Below are positions 23,136 through 34,264 of a stretch of DNA of 64,000 nucleotides, one piece after another. The number at the start of each line of letters is the position of its first letter. Within the stretch, counting starts at the first letter, position 1. The DNA lies in NCBI GenBank assembly GCA_963576565.1, contig OY755042.1:9869813-9933812 (forward strand), given 5' to 3'. The position numbers were made by a program, and so were the translations under genes. Source of the stretch: Aspidapion aeneum (Eukaryota; Arthropoda; Insecta; Coleoptera; Brentidae). The notes under the pieces were generated by a model, which worked only from the letters and a program-made list of their open reading frames with translations, searched no databases and was not told where the DNA came from.

Positions 23136-24123
23136 AGGAGGAATCAAGCTATAAAAATGTAATTTTTGCTGAAGTTTCTGATGCTATATATATAATGTTT
23201 TTTTTTACCCTCGTTATTTTCATGTGCTAAATTCACACTTGAAAAGTTCTCCACAACATGCTCCAAAACGCCACTAGATTAAGACTTCTCAAACGGCGTA
23301 TTATTTTGTCACGTTTTTTCCCTACCTGTATGTTTTAGTTATTTCTAGCCGGGATAGATAAAAAAAGGTACACCCCTCCAAGCTGTATATTTGCTCCACC
23401 AAACAAAATTAGCATAATACCATGAGCAAACTACCGGACTATGGGGCCCTTATACTTTTGGAACTAACCTAAACTTTTGCATTTGGTGCCATTTTATTTT
23501 CAACGAAAATTTTTGGGCTGCGGTAGATTTTTTTAAATTAATTTATTGTTTTTCAGTTTTTGCTTGCGGCATCATTTTATATAATTTTTAAAACAAAATT
23601 CTTTCTGCTTTCTTTTCCTGAAAGTTGGTTTTTTTTTTTAATGTTCGTCAACAGTGTAGAGTCTCTTTTTTTTGTTAATAAAATAAAAATTGTCTTTTGT
23701 GCGCTATTTTTTTCAAACAGTACTTTAGACATTTTTTCGAAAAGTTCTTAATTTTCCTAAAACATTTACTGGCCGCAAAATTTTTAGAAACTTTTTTCTT
23801 TTGCAGCGCCGTTTTTTTTCATCAAAAAGTATCTAATTTTTGTGTCATTTTAGCCTGTAGCGCCATTTTTTTCTCATATTAATTTAGAAAAAATTTGTTT
23901 CGAAACTTTTTTAATTTTTCTAAAATTTTTGAATGCAATAAATTTTTTAAAAAATGTTCAAGCTTAGTTTCTTTAGTTAGACCAAAACATTTGAAAAGGC
24001 TCTCCGTTTTCGGTCTAGAAGCAAATCATATTACCTTAAAACAATTTGTTTTGAATTAAAATATTTCTTTTTAGTTCAACGCAACGTTTGGTCTTGAAAG
24101 TAGACTTTATTTTTCTTCTTTAA
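23136..24123. other. AT-rich low-complexity stretch
   Basis: Loosely repeated phrases of the type TTTTGCAGCGCC and TAGCGCCATTTTTTTC (23560-23880) suggest an old degenerate array. No credible gene. Confidence 0.5.
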
Positions 24124-24365
24124 TTGTTTTGTTTCAGTATACACCATTTGGTAACAAAGCAAATTGTCTTCATATTAGTAATATTTTGCTTCCAGAGAAA
24201 ACGGTGCCTTAGATTAATTCAGTTCCAATTTATAATAAAACAATTTCTGTTTCACATTAAAATAAAGAGGCAAGACATTTTTTGTGCTATATCAAGAAAA
24301 TATTCTCTTGGTAAATAGGAAAGCACAAATGATTTTACTTCAAAGCAATTTGCTTTGATCTACGA
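24124..24365 (+). repeat. Dispersed repeat R2, copy 1
   Basis: The segment 24235-24365, with TTTCACATTAAAATAAAGAG and TATTCTCTTGGTAAATAGGA, is repeated inverted at the end of the window (63888-64000). Internal words AAAGCAAATTG and GCAATTTGCTTTGATC give it inverted character. Family unknown. Confidence 0.6.
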
Positions 24366-26160
24366 CAATTTTTTTACCGAGTACTTTTTGTCAAAAAACC
24401 ATTTCGCACTAGTTCGATCCCGCTGAATCCACATATCCTTGCTGCCAACTCGAATTATCGACAGGAACGGAAAAAATCCCCTCCAAACCCCCAAAAACCT
24501 GTTTTTTTAGTTTTATTCAATTTTCTCGAAAACTAACCTTTTTATCGAAAAGTGCAAAAAACGGTTTTTTTGTGGAGAACAAAATTCCGTTTCCAGCCAT
24601 GCACTGGTCGATAAGGTTGGAAAGAAGTAGATCTTCAGTGGCATCCGTGAATTGCGATTATTTAGAAAAAACATGATTATTATAGGTTTTATAAAATTTT
24701 CTCAAAAACTACACTTCATCGGAAAAAATGTATAACTAATACTTTAGTGTAAACAATAAAATTTTCTTTTAAACGCTGTAATATAATTCTAAATTCCGCC
24801 ATGAAATGACTCAAAATTTATCAAAAAATTCTGCTGAAATAATATTATGCTTGGGTCCCTACTATTCGCCCCCCTCCTCCCACTCCGTAATTGCATAAAT
24901 AAATAAGGGCCACTATTGCCACTAATAAGCAGTCATGTTGTCAGGAATGCTTCGAAAAACGAATAGCGCAAAACATGGTTTTGCAGTGATAAGAAAGTGG
25001 TTCCACCTCCTTGCAAAATGCTAATCATCTAGGTGCCGCCTACCACACAGCAGGTGGTTGATGCGTGACAAACTACTGAAAAGTAAAGAGTGGGAGTTTT
25101 AATGGTTAAGCATGGGGATACATCAAGTAGAGAGGGAGTTTACCCATAAGAGTGATTGGCTATGGAAAAACTGTGACATTAGAAAGTGTTGTCTATAAAA
25201 TGTCATTTAATCTCTGTTTTCGTTTGGGTTCTCTTATTTAGCTCGTTAGCTAAAATGTAAAGTAAACTTTAGGATTATCAGCAATGCCTGGTTGGTTCCT
25301 CCAAGCTCTTCAAAGAGGGGATAATGGATTACTTAGGTCCAACATATCGTTAATAAAAACCCAAACTTTGAGGAGAACTTAAACTAAAACCTCTAAATTA
25401 ATTGTCAGTAAAGAAAAATAAGATTTTTCTATTTTAACAATATTTTGCAGTTTGTTATTATGGTAAGATAAAGTTTTTGGGTCTTGTTTGTTTTATAGGT
25501 GATAAGAAAAGTCTTTTAACAATTTGTAAATCGCTAGAAAGTTTTATTTTGTATTCATTAAAGTTTGTAACGTTTTTAAAACTGTTTTATATTTATTTTA
25601 TACACACAAGAGATCTACTACGGTACCCTCGTTTAAGGGTTCGATTTAAAATAAAATCATGTCGTGACAATATTGTGTTAAAAGCAATTAAATTAACAAT
25701 TGTTCCTTTCGCTCATCCACTATGCGAAAAGAAAATTTATAGGAAGATAAAAATAAATACCTAACCACCTTGAGAGACTTGAGAGCAAAAAAATACTATG
25801 AATATATGTACTATACTTTTCTATCAGCCTTGAGCAGGTTATATTTAACACAATAATTTTTATAATATTAGAAAATTGAGTAATTTTAATAATCAACTTG
25901 GCCTTGACCCATACGTTTTAAGAGACATTGAGACAGCAAGGTGATTCAATTTATCACAATTGTTGTTTATAAACAAACTACTTAATTATTCACCTACCTA
26001 TTAGAACTTTACAGTTGTACGGAAATGTATAGTTGTATTACTTTATGAAATTTTCCACGTACTATATTTAAAGCTTCTGACAAGCAAAAGCAGATCCATC
26101 AACCCCACATAGCAATTTTATATGCTTAGAACATGCAGATCATATTTTAATACCATCGCA
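24366..26160. other. Non-coding stretch, no firm feature
   Basis: AT-rich DNA. A 95-residue frame at 25477-25764 contains RDLLRYPRLRVRFKIKSCRD, which faintly resembles the C-terminal end of LINE proteins, but it lacks the usual closing LWN motif. It is left unassigned. Confidence 0.4.
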
Positions 26161-26173
26161 CTATCTATCCCAC

Positions 26174-26194
26174 GGTTCGGTTCGGTTCGGTTCG
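26174..26194 (+). repeat. TTCGG pentamer run
   Basis: Four units of GGTTC/TTCGG with no variant unit. One of the longer of the nine runs; flanked by unique AT-rich DNA. Confidence 0.75.
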
Positions 26195-26618
26195 ATTTGT
26201 CTTAAACATGCTCAAACAAAAAATCTAGGTACACTCCAATAACTGGTAGTCACCTACGGTTGCAAATCATGATCACTTATAAAAGCAAATAATGAACAAC
26301 CAAAAACGTTGGAAAGAAAAATTGTTCGTATGATCTTCGGACCATTGCAAACATGGTTATTGGCCGATGAATTATCAATTTGACCGGCTAATAGATGGCG
26401 CAAACATGGTGGGATTTCCCAAAAGTAGATTAGCTACTAAAAAAATAATTAACTAGAGACCTGCGGGAAGGAGAGTTAGAGGGAGGCCCCAAAAAATGCC
26501 CCAAAGATGACATCAAGAATATGGGAGGCAAAGAATCGTACCAGGGAGGGTAGAATGGAGGGCTCTGGATAATCAGGCTAAAACCTACTGGTACTAAAAG
26601 CATGTGCTTGGCATTCCT

Positions 26619-26690
26619 GGTGGGCCAAAAAAAACCGGATTTTTTTTTCATAATAACTTTTGAACTATTCAATCTATTTTATTGGGATAA
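26619..26690 (+). repeat. Partial copy of the 15263-16109 TIR element
   Basis: Begins GGTGGGCC, then an A tract, CCGGATTTTTTT and ATAACTTTTGAACTATTCAA, matching the left end of the 850-bp element. Only this end is identifiable; similarity fades after about 70 bp. Confidence 0.6.
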
Positions 26691-27243
26691 ACAAAACACA
26701 ACCTCTTCGCTTAAAGTTCCAATCCAAGACCGCAAAATCAGTACAAATTATGCTTATGTTTATCAAACGGTTTGTAGACTTAATCTTCTAAAGCTAAATT
26801 TAACAATTGGTGAGCTAAAATTTAATCAAGTACGCTTAATTTAAGAAAACAAGGTTTAAACCAAATTTAGATTGTATCAAAAGAGTTCTATAATTTAGCA
26901 AAATTATTTGGTTGTAATTCAGTTATGCAACTTCTTGATATCAGAATAAATTAAATAGGATATTCCCAAATCCCAAGACATCTTTTTAGACTATTTTGTG
27001 AATACATTTGGATAGGCAGGCCTTCAGATGGGCTAACTAGTAAACAGGAAATGGATACATACATTTGGACCTTAATATTTTCTAAATAATAGCCGATATA
27101 TGCTTAATTTTAACAAATGCGAGCTTTATTTTGCGATAAATATTAGAAAATCATCATATTCTTAAGTTTATCACAGGATTTTATAAAATTTATCAAATAA
27201 ATTTTTGCTGTGAGTATGTTCATCGGGAAATACGATAAGGATT

Positions 27244-27510
27244 TTGATAACTAAAACAAAACCAGTAAATCCCTCAAATAATAAGGAATGCATTTATGAA
27301 CTCCCGTGTGAGTGTGGTAAATCAGATGTAGGTGAATCAAAACTCCCTTTTCAAGTAAAGGTAAAGGAACAACAAAAAGTACCCAAATTCGGGGATATTA
27401 AAAGGTCAAGTGATTACAGAATTCAATGGTCTGAAGCTAAAATTATGCATAAGAAATCGCATTGGCGAAAATAAAAGTATATTGGTGCTGCATTTATAAT
27501 GCAAACAAAA
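27244..27510 (+). pseudogene. Penelope-like GIY-YIG endonuclease fragment
   Basis: The frame at 27244-27474 encodes 76 residues resembling the C-terminal endonuclease of Penelope-like elements. ECIYELPCECGKSDVGESK fits the block that normally reads YxxPCxxCxxxYxGETKRP, with the second half of the nuclease motif (YVGE) changed to DVGE. DYRIQWSEAKIMHKKSHWRK fits the closing H-x-W-x-x-x-K-I segment. A stop after WRK is followed in frame by KYIGAAFIM, as expected for the intact family. The reverse transcriptase is absent. Confidence 0.65.
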
Positions 27511-27966
27511 AAGCTTTACGTCAACCAAGCACGGACATACCAATCATATGGAAACCACTCCTGGTTGAGAACAAGCGTCTTAGAATTAAAAAGGGGGCGA
27601 GTCGTTAAACCTGACCAAGCGCGGATCTGAGCCAAAACCTAGGGTCTTTAAAATTACGGCATTCTTAGTATATGTTAACTGATCCTAACCTAAGTTAGTT
27701 TTCCTTAAATTTGCTACCCAGTTTTTTTTCGGTTAAAAAATACAAGCGTCTGGCTACCGACATTAGATAGTTTTTGGTCGTGTCAAATTTAGGCGCGATA
27801 ACTTCACCGACAATGATAACTTTAACAATATTTGACAGTTCGAGAAAGCATTTTTGGTACCGGTTTTAGTCGATTGTCGACGACGGTTCGGTTATTTGTC
27901 GTTTGGTATGTAACACCCGGTTCCCACCTAGGACTTTCTTGTGGGTGCCTGCTCACGCGTCCCATG

Positions 27967-29345
27967 TCAAAGTCAAAGTCAAAAATTCTTTATTCATAGG
28001 AACCAGTTGATACAATACAAAGAAATGCACCACCGTTAAAATGAATTGTAGTCAAAAAGAGAAATCTTACATCTTACAAATTAAAATTACAATATTTAAA
28101 AACTTACAAACTTATTAAAATATTACCTACACAAAAATAAAACAAAATAAAACAAAATAAAACAAAATAAATGACAATAAATGACAACATGGCAAAATTG
28201 ATTATTATTATTTGCTGTTGTAGAATATTACATACCGACATTAAGTATCACATTTTTATCACTTATTATATCGGGTAGCTCAGGAACTCCGGGATGCTAT
28301 AGGGTTCGATTTCTAGTAGCAAGGTCAATACATTTCTTCTATAGTGTCAGTGGCGCCTCGTGACAGTAAAGTTTGTGAGTTCTGCCGACACAATTATACA
28401 AAAACAAACAACAAACACAACCATAACCTCCCGCTCATGCGTTTGGCGTCTTCTAAATAAATAAATGCGCCCGCAAACACGCAACGCTGAGCCCGCCCGC
28501 CCGGAATTGTACTGGAACTGCAAGTTTTGCAGCTCTATTTTTGCCTAGATTTCGCTATCTAAACCCATGAGCAAGTGCGGTGCGGGGCGAAGGAAGGGGT
28601 TCCTAGCCGAGCACAGATCTCGTTAGCCGCCCAGCTACGTTGTGTTGCAATTTAGCAGCGCAACAATGCCAATAACTTCATTTGACCGACTGTGAAATGC
28701 AACCTTCGTCGACGGCGCACGGCGTCATACTCAACACACGTACGCGATTTGAAGGCCTACTATACCAACGCCAGACCGAAAATATACTACTATTCCAATA
28801 ATTTAAGAAATAAAATAATTATATTAGAAAAATAGCAGCGGGTGAAAAATAGTAAAATAATGTGAACATTTTGGGGGTTCTGCAGACGCCCCTGTATAGT
28901 GTTTTAGATTATTTTCCCTTTTTATATTTACAGGAAGTTTATTGAAAAAAGTTATGCATGTATAGGTAGGCAGCTTTTCAGTTAAAGTTAATCTGTGCTG
29001 AGGAATGTTATAATTTAATGTTCTAGTATTATGTTCATGATGAGATGTAAAATCACATTTGTGTTTATTTTTAAATAAAAACATAAGACATTCAAAGATA
29101 TAAGTCCCATACACTGTCAATATTTTTAAGTTTTTAAATTTACTCCTACAACTTTCAAGGAATCGTAACCCTAACATTTGCCGAAGAGCTCTCTTTTGTG
29201 TAATGAAGATATCTTCACATCTACTTGATGCCCCCCAAAAGATAATGCCAAATCTCATCAAAGATTGAAAGTTTGCATAATAGACCACTTTTAGTATTTC
29301 TAAGTTTATGTAATTTTTTAGAATCTTTAATGTTATGACAGTCAC
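27967..29345 (-). pseudogene. CR1/jockey-like LINE 3' fragment, itself interrupted
   Basis: The minus-strand frame from 29345 contains YANFQSLMRFGIIFWGASS and TQKRALRQMLGL, the thumb of a non-LTR reverse transcriptase, and FFNKLPVNIK near its end. Coding continues beyond the hAT insertion (28348-28894) for about 30 codons towards 28260. The 3' UTR has an AATAAAGAATTTTTGAC signal region near 27985 and a tail of TTTGAC words at 27967-27985. The A-rich AAAATAAAAC array at 28135-28172 lies in the UTR. Only the C-terminal third of the polymerase is present. Confidence 0.75.
28348..28894. mobile_element. hAT-type element inside the LINE
   Basis: Ends are CAGTGGCGCCTCGTGAC (left) and, inverted, CAGGGGCGTCTGCAG (right). 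The exact 8-mer TATAGTGT lies at 28340-28347 and 28895-28902. The 547-bp interior is GC-richer than its surroundings and has no convincing transposase. It is the youngest layer of a three-level nest. Confidence 0.85.
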
Positions 29346-29394
29346 GTGACGCGTGCGCGGGTACTCACGAGAAAATCGTAGGTGGGAACCGAGT

Positions 29395-29919
29395 TTAAGA
29401 TCATTAAAATAGGGGAAGATGAGGGAATATTTTCTTGTTCAAAGAAAAACTTTATTTGCAGTTTTAATACTTTGCTTGTGGTTTTTCTTGTGTTAAGCAA
29501 GTGCGTTTGACAATCATGGAATAATAGGAAACATTTTAATTTGAGTAGTAATATCCCCTTCACATTTGACTGAATTGACTTATGTAAACCTGCAGAAATG
29601 GCAAGTTGCAGAAATATTAAATGGCATCTAACGCAAATAGTTCTAAGTACACCGGTCTATTTTTTAAGTGATGACTAACAGGCCGAATTCTCCTACATAG
29701 CTTTATTCGGCCGAGGCGTCTAACTTTTTCCTCTACAAAAATTTTTGAACTTGATTCTAACAGCGGGCGGAGAAATCTTTTGAGTTTCGGACTAACTAAA
29801 CCAAGTATATGATTTTGGAGACAACGTTGCTATTTACTTTTAAACACATTTTTGAGGCAACAGAAAAAAAAAACAGGTATTAGCTCTAAAATTATCTCAA
29901 AATTGTAAATTACTGAAGA
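29395..29919. other. Non-coding stretch
   Basis: No recognisable coding or repeat structure. Confidence 0.5.
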
Positions 29920-30275
29920 TATTTTTTATTTTTTTAAAGCATATGTAGCTTAATTTATTGAATGCTGCTCAGGCCAATCTTACTCGTCTCTTGATTTCAG
30001 TTGTTTGGTTTTCTTTTCTTAGTTTAATAATTTGTCTCTACTTGTTCTATTTTCTCTTGGTTTATTCTGATCGTAATATCTTCATCTGTGTTTTTTGTGA
30101 TTTTAGTTTTAGTGTAATTCATACTCAAGCCTATATTTTTAGCTGCTGTATCCAGTTCTTTCAGCATTTTTATCAGTTCATCTCTCTTATCTGTGATTAA
30201 GGCGATATTATCAACAACAAAAACAAATCTTCCAGCTTTATTGTTTCGATTCTTTTGTGATTGATGTCTTCTGTA
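29920..30275 (-). pseudogene. LINE reverse transcriptase fragment (RTE-like)
   Basis: On the minus strand from about 30275 a frame reads AGRFVFVVDNIALITDKRDE, LIKMLKELDTAAKNIGLSMN and YTKTKI. This is the catalytic region of a LINE polymerase in which the usual FADD has become VVDN. After a deletion the sequence resumes near 29985 with EIKRRVRLA and AAFNKLSY, the usual thumb segment. The catalytic change and deletion mean it is dead. A further scrap of the same thumb segment is at about 55305-55375. Confidence 0.65.
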
Positions 30276-31000
30276 AAATATTTAGCTTGAATCACTCTCC
30301 ACCATATTTTTTCGGCATATTCTAATTCGTCAGATCTCAAAACTTTGGTATATTTTTCATCTTGCCTTTGTGCTTTTTTGACAAAAAAAATCCGTTCTAC
30401 CCATGCAATAACTCTTAAAATGTGTAACCAAGTGTTATCTTGCGTTATTTTTGGTAAAATCTCTTGAATCCTATTTTTATTTTGGGGCTCTATTAGTACA
30501 AAAATTTCTTCTATTTCGGTTTCTTTGACTTTTTTTTTGGCCAGCTTTCTTTGTTTTGGTATAAAAATTGCGGATTTTCAAACCAACGACTTTCGGTAGT
30601 TAGTTCTTCTTTACTTGTTTCTCTGGTGCAATCATCAGCAACATTTTCATTAGTGGAAACCCAGTGCCAGTCCGTTACTTCAGTATACTCTAAAATTTCG
30701 CCGACTCTTGCAGACATAAACGTAGGCAATTGTTTCTCAATTTTCAGCCATCTCTAGTGCTGTTGTAGAGTCGGTCCAAAAGTACTTATTTTGAATATTA
30801 ATCTCTAAGTGTTGAATAACGTCTTGTGTGAGTTTTACGCCTGTTAATGCAGCTGTCAGCTCTAATTTAGGTATCGTTTGAGACTCCCCCAACTCTTGCT
30901 TTAGATGCTACGAGACATACCTCTACTGAGCCTCCAAAAATCATTATGAGATAAACTGCTGCTGAATAGGGTTATTTACTACTATCAGAAAATATGTGAA
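30276..31000 (-). pseudogene. BEL/Pao pol relic (RNase H to integrase N-terminus)
   Basis: Minus-strand frames read, in order, GSVEVCLVASKARVG, IPKLELTAALTGVKLTQDV and KYFWTDSTTAL (RNase H core with its WTDS motif), then DWHWVSTNENVADDCTR and RWFENPQFLYQ (the connection). After about 200 bp come ILRVIAWVERIFF and ELEYAEKIWWRVIQ, which fit the segment before the integrase zinc finger. This is the Pao order. At least two frameshifts separate the pieces, and the relic stops abruptly at the LINE fragment at 30275. Confidence 0.7.
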
Positions 31001-31123
31001 TTTCGATGCTAAATGCTTTAAAAAGTTTTTCTGAATAACAACGATTTATTTTTATTTTCATTACTTTGTTAAGTTTTTTGAGCCATGAAGAGGTTACTGC
31101 GAGAATAATGTAAGGTGACTTAA

Positions 31124-31264
31124 GGCAAATATTAGCGACGGACCGTTCGGTTATTCGTTCTCTTCGTTTAAATGCAAGAATGAAACAGAGAGCGTTTAAC
31201 CAAAAAACGTCAAAATATCATGGGTTCGAACGAATAACCAAACGGTTCGTCGCTAATATTTGCC
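31124..31264. mobile_element. 141-bp palindromic MITE
   Basis: Inverted ends of about 35 bp: GGCAAATATTAGCGACGGAC at the left, mirrored at 31230-31264, with GTTCGGTTATTCGTTC against GAACGAATAACCAAAC. It cannot encode protein. The GTTCGGTTA word here is part of the TIR and separate from the pentamer runs. Confidence 0.75.
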
Positions 31265-31628
31265 TCTAATAAAATAAAACCAAATAAAACATTTATCCGT
31301 CTGAGAGCTCCCTAAAAAGTCTATGATTATTATAACTAAGATTAAGTGGTTTTTAATAGGTTAATAGATAATTTACAATTCTTGCTTTCAATAAAAGTAT
31401 ATGGGTCAATATCCTCTCGAAACTTTAGCTAAATTATATTTTGCAATAATTCGCAACAGCGGCGTTGCATCCGTAAATATTTTTTCAGTGGTGGACTACT
31501 CTTAAAATCTTTTGCAGGACATTCTAAGAACTCGTAAAGGCCGCTTGCCATGGAGCAATAAACTTCCCTGAATGAGACATATTTGTTTGTTTATACAATA
31601 GATGTCATGTCAGGGACCCTAATTTGCA
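31265..31628. other. Non-coding stretch
   Basis: No feature seen. Confidence 0.5.
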
Positions 31629-32614
31629 TTTTTTTTACGTTTATGCGCAGTCGCAAGGAGATCCCTATCACGCTCGAGAAGCGGCAAGTGCGTTGAAATG
31701 TTGGTGTATGTTGGTGTTGAAACGGTTCAGGTTGTAACCTGCAGGGAAAACTGTCGCAGGGAATTTATTCCACAGCGATGCTGTTCTCCAGAGATATAAA
31801 TTCTGAGATAATGAGGTTCTTGGTGCCTCTATTTTGACACTAAATTGATGGTTACTGTCTGTTTGACGTGTTCGCCTAGTAGGTGCTACTCCCGGGGGGA
31901 TCATACGTGCCAACTCTTCAGAGCATTTTCCGTGATAATACCTATAGAAGAGAGATAGATGGACCACAGTTCTTCAGTGTTCGAGACTATCCAAGCTACG
32001 GGTAAGTGCAGGGTCATTGATCAGCTTGATAGCTCGTTTTTGCACGGTGTTCAAAAGCATTAAGGTATGTTTGGGTGCCGCACTCCATATATGTGAGCAG
32101 TACTCCATAGTTGGTCGAATCTGGGCTTTGTAGAGTGTCAGCAGTTGGCTTGGTGTATACAGATGTCTTGTACGAAATAGCACCGCAAGCTTTTGGGACG
32201 CCCTTTTAGCTATATCTGCCGCGTGACTGTGCCAACACATGTTGGTCTCTGCAGTGATGTTCAATTGGCTCTGCAATGTGACAGCACTTCCAGATAGCAT
32301 GTTTCGCTCACTGGTGCTGGTCTTTTTTTAAAACAGGGCTGCTTGGGTTTTCTGCGCGTTGAACTGTACAAGGTTTTTGTTGCCCCAGTTCTCTATTATC
32401 TCCAGGTCGTTATTTATCTGCGATATTTGAGTTAGTCTAAGATGATGGAATTCACCTGCGGAGAGACATGTGGGTGGCATAAGTGAGGAGACTACATTGC
32501 CATCATCTGCAAAGCAATAAAATGGATTTACTGTTTTATCTATGACGTTATTTATGTAAATCAGAAAAAGTGTTGACGAAAGGATTGCTCCCTGTGGCAC
32601 ACCAGCTTTTATTT
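31629..32614 (-). pseudogene. LINE A, longest copy in window
   Basis: A single minus-strand reading frame runs from about 32614 to 31668, broken only by two in-frame stops (at 32328-32330 and 31974-31976). It starts at GVPQGAILSSTLFLIYINNV and contains the catalytic FADD motif (FYCFADDGNVV). It then continues through ENWGNKNLVQFNAQKTQ, the thumb segment YKAQIRPTMEYCSHIWSAA and the final LWNKFPATVFPAGYN. The second stop is a CGA-to-TGA change compared with the sister copies. The 3' end is an A tract at about 31630. The endonuclease and early polymerase are missing by 5' truncation. Confidence 0.9.
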
Positions 32615-32879
32615 GAATTTTGCGGTAACTGCAAGTTTATTGTTCCATGTCAAGCGGCCTTTAGTGCTGCTCTGACCCATCAAAGCGTTTAAGTTAGCTA
32701 ATCAAATAAAGGCACTTGCGACCTTAATATAAAAATAAGCACTGTTACATTTTTCAACTCCAGATATTTTTTTGGGTCAAATGATAGATACTTTTATACT
32801 AATTTTAAATTTCAACGAGTTTAAAAAACATTATAATGAGTTAAAAATTGTTATTCTGTTAAAAAAATAATTTAATATT

Positions 32880-33583
32880 CAATAGAAAATTCGGTTTTTG
32901 TAAGGGTCTATCAACAGAAGATATAGTACTCTTGATAAAAAGTAAGCCAACTCTCTGCATCTTTCTCGACTTAGCCAAGGCCTTCGACATATTAGATTAC
33001 AAAAGGCTAAAAGTCATACTTAAAGGTCTTAGCTTTAATGGCATAGCTTTAACAACACTTAATAGATATGTTAGTAAGCGTTTCACATTGGTCACATTGC
33101 AGTTCAATTCAAGCGAACTTTTTTGATTGTGTGAACGACTTGGAACCCATTGCATAATACTTTAAGACTAATTTAAGGATATTTTAGCAAAGAAGAATAA
33201 AATTCGAGGTTTTGCAGGTACAGCCACAATATCTTAAAATTGAAACACCATTTAGTGCTCCTCTAATTGCAGAATATGGCCTTCCCCATTTAACTGTACT
33301 AGAGCCTGCACTATTCATTACCTACATCAATGGCTTATTTTTACTGACAAAAAAAATTGAGATCCATTTTCGTTTGTGGATGACACAGTCCTTCTGTACA
33401 CCGGAGATACCTGGAAGAAAGTTACAGAGAAACCAGAAAAATATTTTAAAAGCATAAAAAGTTGGTTTGACGAAATGAAACTTTAAATAAACAAAAATAA
33501 AAGCTTGCAGCATTTTTTGTAACGAAAAAAGAAAGGGCATCATTTAGCGAACTTACAATACAAAAAACACCAAATTCAATACT
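32880..33583 (+). pseudogene. LINE reverse transcriptase fragment, split by BEL element
   Basis: Plus-strand frames give FGFCKGLSTED, then PTLCIFLDLAKAFDILDYKR (polymerase motif A). A shifted frame gives GLPHLTVLEPALFITYINGL (motif B), and from about 33360 remains of the FADDT catalytic motif and IKSWFDEMKL. The LINE is cut at 33583 by the BEL element and resumes at 40687 for about 50 bp (KITNVKNV in the continuing frame) before a TA microsatellite. Several frameshifts show it was already decaying when the BEL element inserted. Confidence 0.75.
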
Positions 33584-34243
33584 TGGTGAGGTCAGGCCTT
33601 CTGTAGAAAATAAAATATACCGAAGGACCACTCGAGATAGCTCGAGAAAAACGTGTGGGAGTTAAGAGGGACTGTATCTTTCCACAGGGCTCCGACAGGG
33701 AAAAAAGAGCCTAAAAACTTATTTACTAAAAATAGCGTAGCAATGAAAAATTATCAAGAAACGACTTACCATTCGATGTCTTTTGTAGCTACTTGGCTGG
33801 CCAGCCCGATTATACGCGAAGTACCAGACTCTCCATTGTTCTATAGTTCAAATGTTCCAAACACTAATATCTAATAACTAAAGCGTAAAAATTAATAGTT
33901 TCCACAATTTTAATATAAAATAATAGCGGTGCGGTGACTTTCTTTGCACGTGGCGCATGGTTGAGTTGTTCGCTCAGACAATCGGCGTTTGCGTCTGCTA
34001 GGCCGAATTTAGCCGCTTATCTCAAATCCTTCATTGCTGGGAGAAGCGCGCGAAGTTTAAATTTAAAATATGGAAAGATATAGCGTAAAGTAAATCAAAA
34101 TAATATTCTAAAAACGCTTGTAAGCGTAGAAAATGTAACCCAAAAATATTTAAAAACTAAGAGAGATAGCTTCTCGAATTTTAAGTGAAAATTAGAGAAT
34201 ATAATTATTTACAAAAATAAAAACAAGTTGGGAAACTTGTTCA
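33584..34243 (-). repeat. BEL 3' LTR
   Basis: 660 bp, from TGGTGAGG to CTTGTTCA on the plus strand. It is matched base for base by 40022-40681 apart from one A/G difference I could find. The 73-codon open frame on the plus strand occurs in both LTRs only because they are duplicates, and it runs antisense to the element. Confidence 0.95.
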
Positions 34244-34264
34244 TTCGGCCCACCAAAATGAGCA

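Larger units (their letters stand above)
27915..29394. mobile_element. TIR element split by a LINE
   Basis: The left end, ACCCGGTTCCCACCTA followed by a CTCACGCGTC block, is mirrored at 29344-29394 (GACGCGTG, then TAGGTGGGAACCGAGT). Each arm is about 50 bp. Almost everything between is the LINE at 27967-29345. With that removed, the element would be a palindromic MITE of about 100 bp. Confidence 0.65.

Noticed and set aside
25477..25764. 95-codon frame with faint LINE-like C-terminal residues
   Set aside because: Similarity is too weak, the closing LWN motif is absent and no flanking LINE sequence supports it.
31124..31264. GTTCGGTTA in this MITE as a tenth pentamer run
   Set aside because: Only one unit, and part of the inverted repeat of the MITE itself.
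33653..33874. 73-codon frame, repeated identically at 40091-40312
   Set aside because: Conservation comes from the LTR duplication, not from selection; it is antisense to the element and matches no family.
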